Source: Pseudomonadota bacterium
GTDB taxonomy: Bacteria > Pseudomonadota > Alphaproteobacteria > Rhizobiales > Xanthobacteraceae
Reading direction: 5' to 3'
Assembly (NCBI GenBank): GCA_023417665.1
Contig: JAEZFA010000085.1
Location: 1-8,701, forward strand
DNA length: 8,701 nt
Below the pieces are notes generated by a model. The model saw only the letters and a program-made list of their open reading frames with translations. It was not told the DNA's origin and made no database searches. How positions within the stretch are numbered: position 1 is the stretch's first letter; each line of letters starts with the position of its first letter. The position numbers and the translations under genes were made by a program. Below, in pieces: positions 1-3,988 of the stretch.

Positions 1-9
1 CATTTCGTC

Positions 10-132
10 ATGGCAAAGAAAGCGGGCATGAAGGGCCAACAGAAGAAAACCGCGCCGCAAGGCAAGGGCAGCGCTTCGGACGGCAAGAACCGTCCGGTGG
101 TAAAGCCGGGTGGCGGGCGTGGCACCAAGTAG
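10..132 (+). CDS. Short lysine/glycine-rich hypothetical protein, possibly the end of a longer gene
   Basis: A 40-codon frame opens with ATG, starts MAKKAGMKGQQKK and closes with TAG. The product is very basic and low in complexity, rich in Lys, Gly, Gln and Pro, with a PVVKPGGGRGTK tail. It has no hydrophobic core, membrane segment or enzyme motif. The frame is open back to the first base of the window, so this may be the C-terminal tail of a larger protein and not a complete small gene; the ribosome binding site that would decide this lies outside the window. I do not recognise a family. Basic disordered tails of this kind occur on nucleic-acid-binding proteins, but that is only a resemblance. 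Confidence 0.35.
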   Translation: MAKKAGMKGQQKKTAPQGKGSASDGKNRPVVKPGGGRGTK

Positions 133-185
133 GCCGAAACCGACGGGCGTTCGCACGTTCTACTGACGACGAGCGGAGAAACGCC

Positions 186-359
186 ATGTCTTCGGGACCA
201 AGCTGGGATCTGCGCGGATCTGGCGCGTGCAGCGCGAGTGACGGTGTGCAAGCGGGCAAAAAAAGGAAAATCGGACCGGGAAGGAAAATAATCCTTGACA
301 GCGTGACGCGGAACCTATATCGATGCTTGACCCAGAATCGGGAAAGTGCGAGTCTCTAG
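186..359 (+). CDS. Short reading frame running into the transposon end, probably an interrupted gene
   Basis: ATG at 186 is preceded by a good Shine-Dalgarno (GGAG at 175-178, seven bases away). It encodes 57 residues starting MSSGPSWDLRGSG, with a basic stretch GKKRKIGPGRK, and stops at 357-359. About the last 20 codons lie inside the left inverted repeat of the IS1595 element and the DNA next to it. If the element is an insertion, only residues 1 to about 38 are native and the rest is read from the transposon. I could not find a convincing continuation of the same protein beyond the right repeat at 1933. The function is unknown. The ribosome binding site makes translation plausible, but the frame may be chance. 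Confidence 0.3.
   Translation: MSSGPSWDLRGSGACSASDGVQAGKKRKIGPGRKIILDSVTRNLYRCLTQNRESASL
295..323 (+). promoter_or_regulatory. Candidate transposase promoter at the left transposon end
   Basis: A perfect TTGACA at 295-300 is followed after 17 bases by TATCGA (318-323), a weak -10 match. The -35 straddles the outer edge of the left inverted repeat and the -10 lies inside it. The right repeat has a different sequence at the -35 position, so the strong -35 exists only because of the flanking bases. It points at the transposase start 56 bases downstream. The call rests on consensus matching alone. Confidence 0.3.
299..334 (+). repeat. Left terminal inverted repeat of the IS1595-family element
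   Basis: These 36 bases match the reverse complement of 1898-1933 at 32 positions; the mismatches are at 305, 313, 323 and 326. The conserved core includes CCTATATCG and TTGACCCA. The outermost base agreement could be stretched to 297 with one more mismatch. The repeat lies 44 bases upstream of the transposase ATG, the usual place for a left end. Confidence 0.75.
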
Positions 360-378
360 TCCAGACAGGGGATTAGAG

Positions 379-1284
379 ATGGCCAAGACTTGGAAGAACG
401 TTTTTGAGATGCAGGCGGCGATCCCTACGGAAAGGGAGGCCGTTAAGTATTTCGCTAAGATACATTGGCGCAGCGGCGAGTATTGCCCTCATTGCCGCCA
501 CCGCGAAATTTACAAGTTTTCTGATGGCGTGACGTTTAAGTGTGCCGCTTGCCGCAAACGCTTCTCAATTCGGGTCGGTACGATCTTTGAAGATTCCAAG
601 GTTGAGATACGCAAGTGGCTCTATGCCATATGGATGCTGACTTCGCATAAGAAGGGCATTGCAAGCACAACGCTCGCTCGCGACATCGGCGTGACGCAAA
701 AAACCGCGTGGTTCATGTTGCAGCGTCTTCGCTATGCAGCGCGTACTCGTTCATTCAATCGTCCGCTCAAAGGCACGGTTGAGGTTGATGAAGGTTATTT
801 TGGCGGCAAGGAAAAGTTTAAGCATCGCAAAGATCGCAAAGGGCTAACTGCCAGCCAAAGCAAAGTTTTGGCAGTAGGCCTCCTAGAGCGAGGTGGTGAA
901 CTTCGCGTCAAAAAGATTGCGACGACGAATGAAATTCGTGGCGAAGTGACTAAGCACGTTGAGGAGGGCTCTCGCCTGATGACAGATCAGGCGACGGCGT
1001 TCTCGGGGCTTGAAGCGATCTATGATCGAAAGAGTTTCAGCCACAACCGAGGCATTTATGGCGATGGTGCAGACGGCCATACAAACTCGATCGAAGGTGC
1101 GTGGTCGCTGATTAAGCGGCAGATTTACGGCATTCATCACTTTGTGAGCCCAAAGCACATCACAAAGTACTTTGACGAAGCGGTGTTCCGCTACAACCGC
1201 CGCAGCGTCACCGACAAAGATCGGGTTGCGGAGTTTCTGGGCCGTGTTCATGGCCGCTTGACCTACAAAGAACTTATTGCGTGA
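379..1284 (+). CDS. IS1595-family (ISXO2-like) transposase
   Basis: DDE/DDN-type transposase of 301 residues that would cut and rejoin the element's ends. The N-terminus holds a zinc ribbon, CPHC at 36-39 and CAAC at 55-58. A helix-turn-helix-like stretch follows at about 95-118 (LARDIGVTQKTAWFMLQRLR). The catalytic core shows D137 in VEVDEGYFGGK, D203 in LMTDQATAF, and N236/E239 in HTNSIEGAWSLIKR, the arrangement known for the IS1595 family. Length is normal and the frame is intact, so it may be active. I chose ATG 379 over an in-frame GTG at 346 because AGGGG at 367-371 sits seven bases before it and the zinc-ribbon N-terminus is then the usual length. Its TGA overlaps the start of the next gene by four bases. 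Confidence 0.95.
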   Translation: MAKTWKNVFEMQAAIPTEREAVKYFAKIHWRSGEYCPHCRHREIYKFSDGVTFKCAACRKRFSIRVGTIFEDSKVEIRKWLYAIWMLTSHKKGIASTTLARDIGVTQKTAWFMLQRLRYAARTRSFNRPLKGTVEVDEGYFGGKEKFKHRKDRKGLTASQSKVLAVGLLERGGELRVKKIATTNEIRGEVTKHVEEGSRLMTDQATAFSGLEAIYDRKSFSHNRGIYGDGADGHTNSIEGAWSLIKRQIYGIHHFVSPKHITKYFDEAVFRYNRRSVTDKDRVAEFLGRVHGRLTYKELIA

Positions 1285-1502
1285 AGAAGAAGCGCAAAAA
1301 GACGAAAGACTTTTTCCTCGATATGCCTTTCGAGGAGGTCTTGGAACGATATTCCGGAACAGACAAGCAGGAAGTAGAACGGCTGATAGCCAAGTCGAAG
1401 GGAAAGAAACCGGGTGGCAAAAAGAAACGCAAGCCACCCGGCAAGAGTCAGACCACTAACGTGGTCGCACTAAGCACGCGAAGGAAACGCAAGTACGTTT
1501 GA
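1281..1502 (+). CDS. Small highly basic passenger protein coupled to the transposase
   Basis: A GTG start overlaps the transposase stop in a GTGA arrangement, a classic translational-coupling junction, so the two should be made from one transcript. The 73-residue product has three parts: a lysine-rich N-terminus (KKKRKKTK, residues 2-9), an acidic-amphipathic middle (residues 10 to about 38, DFFLDMPFEEVLERYSGTDK), and a second very basic tail to KRKYV. The middle resembles, from memory, a short motif seen in small rhizobial hypothetical proteins (PFEE.L.R....D..EV), but I cannot name a family. Two basic arms around a helical centre suggest nucleic-acid binding, perhaps an accessory to transposition; this is inference. 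Coupling and composition make it likely to be a real gene. Confidence 0.65.
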   Translation: MKKKRKKTKDFFLDMPFEEVLERYSGTDKQEVERLIAKSKGKKPGGKKKRKPPGKSQTTNVVALSTRRKRKYV

Positions 1503-1544
1503 CTTGCTTTTTCCCTTTACTGAACGCCAATGACCACGCACATG

Positions 1545-1669
1545 CTGGATTTTCCCGTCCCTGATCCGATAGTACGGTTCAATCCAGGTCACTAAACGGG
1601 GGCTAGTCCCCGCCCTGAGTTCAGATTTAGTCATGGTTATCCTTTCGCAGGTCGAGGTAACGACTTGCG
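1545..1669 (+). other. Hairpin-rich non-coding stretch in the transposon's right arm, candidate structured RNA
   Basis: No convincing gene lies between 1503 and 1897. Instead several strong hairpins stand in a row. The first is CTGGATT (1545-1551) with AATCCAG (1581-1587), enclosing a second helix CCGT/ACGG (1555-1558, 1574-1577) across a symmetric TTC/TTC internal loop. The second is GGGG/CCCC at 1599-1602 and 1608-1611. The third is a 9-bp stem, CGCAGGTCG (1646-1654) with CGACTTGCG (1661-1669), with one G-U pair and an AGGTAA loop. A terminator follows directly. Wobble pairs and internal loops point to RNA folding more than to a DNA-protein site. It matches no RNA family I know. Confidence 0.35.
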
Positions 1670-1675
1670 TCTAGG

Positions 1676-1711
1676 CGGCGGCGCAGACCACCTGCGTCGC
1701 CGTTTCTTTTT
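1676..1711 (+). terminator. Rho-independent terminator inside the right arm of the element
   Basis: A 10-bp stem pairs 1677-1686 with 1692-1701, with one G-U at 1681/1697 and a 5-base loop ACCAC. The next pair, C1676-G1702, also forms. A T-rich tract TTTCTTTTT (1703-1711) follows. It would end transcripts coming from the transposase/passenger pair, or from a small RNA encoded at about 1540-1675, and shield DNA to the right. Confidence 0.65.
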
Positions 1712-1780
1712 GATGCGTTGAGTGTTGTGTGGACCGACTCCTCCCTTCGGAGGACATCGGAGGCGCAACATCAGCGCATT
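1712..1780 (+). other. Long interrupted hairpin directly after the terminator
   Basis: Four nested helices stack in order: ATGCG/CGCAT (1713-1717, 1775-1779) with a G-U at its base; GTGTTGTG/CGCAACAT (1722-1729, 1764-1771) with two G-U pairs; CCGA/TCGG (1734-1737, 1757-1760); and TCCTCC/GGAGGA (1739-1744, 1749-1754) capped by a CTTC loop. The loop strand exposes GGAGG only in the unfolded form. No run of T follows, so this is not a terminator. It is either part of a structured RNA or a DNA hairpin near the transposon's right end. Confidence 0.45.
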
Positions 1781-1794
1781 CCGTGTCTCGAAGG

Positions 1795-1895
1795 GCCAGA
1801 TCATAATGTCGGGCCGTCGAGGGCTCTGGCACGCCGAGGGTGCGGACACCGATTCGGCGAGTACCTAAAACGTCTTAGGTTCTGTCCCCGGTGTC
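1795..1895 (+). other. Further paired segments before the right inverted repeat
   Basis: GCCAGA/TCTGGC (1795-1800, 1825-1830) forms one stem-loop. GACACCG/CGGTGTC (1845-1851, 1889-1895) encloses a perfect ACCTAA/TTAGGT hairpin (1863-1868, 1875-1880) with a 6-base loop. The right inverted repeat begins two bases later. These extend the folded region to nearly the whole right arm. Each stem alone could be chance; their density is the argument. Confidence 0.3.
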
Positions 1896-1897
1896 AA

Positions 1898-1933
1898 TGG
1901 GTCAAACAGCGATATAGGCTCCGCGTGACGCTG
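1898..1933 (-). repeat. Right terminal inverted repeat of the IS1595-family element
   Basis: Reverse complement of the left repeat with 32 of 36 bases matching, including TTGACCCA and CCTATATCG. It lies about 400 bases past the passenger gene, so the right arm is unusually long. The sequence beyond it (CCGGGATAGGG) shows no copy of the bases outside the left repeat. Confidence 0.72.
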
Positions 1934-2005
1934 CCGGGATAGGGTTTCGGCATACTCCACAAATGTAAGCGGCTTGGCGCTTGCGCCATTCCTGCAAAGC
2001 AGAAA

Positions 2006-2034
2006 AGCGCGTGCGGGGCTTGCCCGGTTCGCGC
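2006..2034 (+). repeat. 29-bp direct repeat, copy 1, upstream of the small terminase gene
   Basis: Identical over 29 bases to 2084-2112, with starts exactly 78 bp apart. Each copy is itself an interrupted palindrome: GCGCG/CGCGC outer arms and CGGG/CCCG inner arms around GCTTG. Perfect conservation of both copies in a non-coding leader next to a terminase gene suggests a binding site. Packaging (pac/cos) sites of tailed phages often lie at this position. Confidence 0.6.
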
Positions 2035-2043
2035 AAACAGAAA

Positions 2044-2064
2044 ACAGGCTCGCTTGAAGCCTGT
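2044..2064 (+). other. Perfect 7-bp hairpin between the two direct repeats
   Basis: ACAGGCT (2044-2050) pairs with AGCCTGT (2058-2064) around the loop CGCTTGA. It sits midway between the 29-bp repeats, so the leader has a repeat-hairpin-repeat order. No T tract follows, so it is not a terminator. Confidence 0.45.
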
Positions 2065-2083
2065 CTCATTCGTTCAAACCATG

Positions 2084-2112
2084 AGCGCGTGCGGGGCTTG
2101 CCCGGTTCGCGC
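2084..2112 (+). repeat. 29-bp direct repeat, copy 2, upstream of the small terminase gene
   Basis: Second perfect copy of the interrupted palindrome at 2006-2034. It ends 14 bases before the terminator-like hairpin and 51 bases before the small terminase ATG. The 78-bp period is a multiple of three, so the copies read alike in every frame (SACGACPVR twice in one of them). I see no start or family that makes that a credible protein. Confidence 0.6.
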
Positions 2113-2126
2113 TATCAGCGGACACG

Positions 2127-2151
2127 GCGGCGGGAAACCGGCCGCTTTTTT
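2127..2151 (+). terminator. Terminator-like hairpin just before the small terminase start
   Basis: GCGG (2127-2130) pairs with CCGC (2142-2145), and CGG (2131-2133) with CCG (2138-2140), leaving G2141 bulged and a GAAA tetraloop. Six T residues (2146-2151) follow, the standard form of an intrinsic terminator. The head operon's first ATG is only 12 bases further on, with no room for a promoter, so head-gene transcription must read through it or start within a few bases. This suggests antitermination or attenuation control. Confidence 0.6.
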
Positions 2152-2163
2152 CGTTTCAGGCCG

Positions 2164-2706
2164 ATGCCGAAGTTCATTGTCGTTCCACCGGAGGATATCG
2201 CCAGGGTCCGCAAGCTCTACGAAGGGACCGATGTTCCCGTCCGCGATCTTGCATCGATCTGCGGTCTAGGTGTCACCACCTTTCTGCGGCGCGTGGAGCT
2301 TTGGGGCTGGAAGCGGCGAAAGTTGCGCATGCAGGATTATGACAAAGCCGCGAAAGCGGAAGTCGATGCGATCCGCGAGGCGGCGGCACCCCTGCGGGCT
2401 GTCGCGGAAAACGAAACTCTGATCGATCGCGTGCGCGCGGCAGTGGAACGCGAGATCGTTGCGATCGAAGCAGTGTTAACGCGCGTCGAGGGCGCGCGGC
2501 TGCGTTCCGCCGACGCCGAACGTGCGGCGCGGACGCTTGCGACGCTCGTGAAAACCTTGCGCGAGGTCGCGGCACTTCAGCGCGACGAAAAGCTGGATAC
2601 CGAAAGCGTTGCCGACGATGCAGACGAATACCACGATCTCGATACCTTCCGTCGGGAGCTTGCGGAACGGCTTGATCGACTGCGCCGGCAGCGAGACGCT
2701 GAATGA
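2164..2706 (+). CDS. terS: Probable terminase small subunit (RcGTA g1-like position)
   Basis: 180 residues. The N-terminus (about 10-53) looks like a helix-turn-helix: a first helix PPEDIARVRKLYEG, then VRDLASICGLGVTTFLRRVE, ending in a basic KRRK patch. The rest is long charged helices (about 60-180) with coiled-coil character, ending ERLDRLRRQRDAE. Small terminases recognise the packaging site and load the large subunit; DNA-binding head plus helical oligomer fits. The identity rests mainly on this build and on its place directly before the large subunit, with overlapping frames. I chose ATG 2164, since the frame upstream is repeat sequence. Only a weak AGG (2158-2160) precedes it, so expression may be low or depend on the leader structure. 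Confidence 0.75.
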   Translation: MPKFIVVPPEDIARVRKLYEGTDVPVRDLASICGLGVTTFLRRVELWGWKRRKLRMQDYDKAAKAEVDAIREAAAPLRAVAENETLIDRVRAAVEREIVAIEAVLTRVEGARLRSADAERAARTLATLVKTLREVAALQRDEKLDTESVADDADEYHDLDTFRRELAERLDRLRRQRDAE

Positions 2707-3973
2707 ACTGATCGTGCAGTCGAGCGGCGCGTTTCGCGAGGCGCTCCTGAAATACTGGGAGCTGTGGGCGCGCGACGATCAGCTGCCGCCGGCCGGCGAA
2801 TGGCGCAACTGGCTGATCCTCGGCGGGCGCGGCGCCGGCAAGACGCGCGCAGGCGCGGAATGGGTGCGGGGTGTCGCGCTCGGATACAAAAGATTCGGCG
2901 AAACCGCGCGGCAGATCGGCTTGATCGGCGAAACGCTTGCCGACGTGCGCGAGGTGATGATCGAGGGGGTCTCCGGGCTGCTCAGCGTGCACGCGCGCTG
3001 GGAACGCCCGCAATGGGAGCCATCGCGCAGACGACTCGAATGGAGAAACGGCGCGGTCGCTTATGCTTTCTCCGCCGACGACCCGGAGAGTTTGCGTGGG
3101 CCGCAATTCGAGGCGGCCTGGTGCGACGAGCTTTGCAAATGGCGGCGCGCGGAAGCCGCCTTCGACATGCTGCAATTCGGGCTGCGGCTCGGGCGCAATC
3201 CGCGCGCGGTGATCACGACCACGCCGCGGCCGGTGCCTTTGCTGAAGCGGCTGCTCGCGGATAGCGGAACGGTCGTGCATCGCGCGGCGACCACGGCCAA
3301 CGCGTTTCAGCTTGCGCCGCGCTTTCTCGAGGAGATGCTGAAGCGCTACGCCGGCACGAGGATCGGGCGGCAGGAGCTTGACGGCGAACTGATCGAAGCG
3401 CGCGTGGACACGCTGTTTCCGCGCGAGCGCATCGAGCGGGCGAGGGTGGAGACGCATCCCTCCCTTGCGCGGATCGTGGTCGCGGTCGATCCGCCGGCTT
3501 CCTCGCGCGAAGGCGCGGACGCCTGCGGCATCGTTGCGGCCGGTGTCGATGACGACGGCAAGGTCTTCGTGCTCGCTGATGAAAGCGCCGCCGGCTTGTC
3601 GCCGCTCGCCTGGGCGAGCCGCGCGATCGCGCTTTATCGGAGGCTCGATGCCGACCGCATCGTCGTCGAGGTGAATCAGGGCGGCGAGATGGTGCGTGCG
3701 GTATTGAGTGAGACGGATGCGAGCGTGCCGGTTTCCGAAGTGCGCGCGACGCGCGGAAAGCGGCTGCGCGCCGAGCCGGTCGCGGCACTCTACGAACAGG
3801 GCCGCGTTGCCCATGTCGGCGCGTTTGCGTTGCTCGAAGACGAGATGGCGGATTTCGGCGCGGATGGATTGAGCAATGGCCGCTCGCCGGACCGGCTCGA
3901 CGCCCTGGTCTGGGCGATCACGTCGCTTGTGTTGATGCCGCGCGAGGCGACGCCGCGGATGCGGACTCTCTAG
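2672..3973 (+). CDS. terL: Terminase large subunit (ATPase/nuclease packaging motor)
   Basis: Motor protein that cuts concatemeric DNA and pumps it through the portal. The adenine/N-terminal region reads WELWARDDQLPPAGEW (29-44). Walker A is GGRGAGKT (51-58) and Walker B ends in D152-E153 (AAWCDE). The coupling motif is TTTPRP (182-187). The RNase H-like nuclease has D273 (VAVDPP), E333 (VVEVNQGG) and D410 (DRLDALVWAIT), so all catalytic residues are present. At 433 residues it is of usual length and closely resembles RcGTA g2-like enzymes. Start choice is uncertain: TTG 2672 gives the usual roughly 30-residue lead-in and overlaps the small subunit by 35 bases; ATG 2618 or TTG 2609 would add 18-21 residues and a longer overlap. 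The portal gene follows after 15 bases. Confidence 0.95.
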   Translation: MIDCAGSETLNELIVQSSGAFREALLKYWELWARDDQLPPAGEWRNWLILGGRGAGKTRAGAEWVRGVALGYKRFGETARQIGLIGETLADVREVMIEGVSGLLSVHARWERPQWEPSRRRLEWRNGAVAYAFSADDPESLRGPQFEAAWCDELCKWRRAEAAFDMLQFGLRLGRNPRAVITTTPRPVPLLKRLLADSGTVVHRAATTANAFQLAPRFLEEMLKRYAGTRIGRQELDGELIEARVDTLFPRERIERARVETHPSLARIVVAVDPPASSREGADACGIVAAGVDDDGKVFVLADESAAGLSPLAWASRAIALYRRLDADRIVVEVNQGGEMVRAVLSETDASVPVSEVRATRGKRLRAEPVAALYEQGRVAHVGAFALLEDEMADFGADGLSNGRSPDRLDALVWAITSLVLMPREATPRMRTL

Positions 3974-3988
3974 CTGTTGGAAACCCGA

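Larger units (their letters stand above)
299..1933 (+). mobile_element. IS1595-family (ISXO2-like) insertion element with passenger gene and structured right arm
   Basis: The element is defined by a pair of long inverted repeats, 299-334 and 1898-1933, that enclose an IS1595-type transposase. It also holds a coupled small basic ORF and about 400 bp of non-coding, hairpin-rich DNA before the right end. At roughly 1635 bp it is longer than a transposase-only IS; IS1595-family elements carrying passenger genes are known. The interior is less GC-rich than the head genes to its right, which fits transfer. I compared the bases outside each repeat for the 8-bp target duplication usual in this family and saw none. 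The element may therefore be old, its flanks rearranged, or its true ends a few bases off. The transposase call is firm; the boundaries are inferred. Confidence 0.72.
1934..2163 (+). other. Non-coding leader between the transposon and the head operon
   Basis: This 230-base stretch has no gene I can support. It holds a 14-bp palindrome (TGGCGC-TT-GCGCCA, 1975-1988), two identical 29-bp repeats, a hairpin between them and a terminator-like structure next to the small terminase start. The small terminase frame stays open through it back to 1981, but the N-terminus that would add is repeat-derived and unlike terminases. No clear sigma-70 promoter is visible. Confidence 0.4.

Noticed and set aside
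883..1437. 184-codon minus-strand frame opposite the transposase
   Set aside because: Lies antisense to conserved catalytic motifs of the transposase and shows no domain of its own.
1570..1590. tRNA T-arm-like GGTTCAATCC
   Set aside because: The bases on either side do not form a 5-bp T stem and no acceptor, D or anticodon arm lies at the right distance; the segment pairs instead with 1545-1551.
1718..1942. 74-codon frame with a zinc-finger look (CGHRF ... FCPRCQ)
   Set aside because: It starts at TTG with no Shine-Dalgarno, runs through the hairpins and the whole right inverted repeat, and its Cys codons coincide with the GACACCG/CGGTGTC stem. The resemblance is probably chance, though a homologue search would settle it.
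1981..2163. N-terminal extension of the small terminase to TTG 1981
   Set aside because: The added 61 residues come from the two 29-bp repeats (RVRGLPGSR twice) and the terminator; terminases do not start this way.
1943..2269. Cys-pair reading frame over the 29-bp repeats (SACGACPVR twice)
   Set aside because: Runs on into the small terminase gene in another frame, crosses a terminator and has no ribosome site; the repetition follows from the DNA repeat having a period divisible by three.
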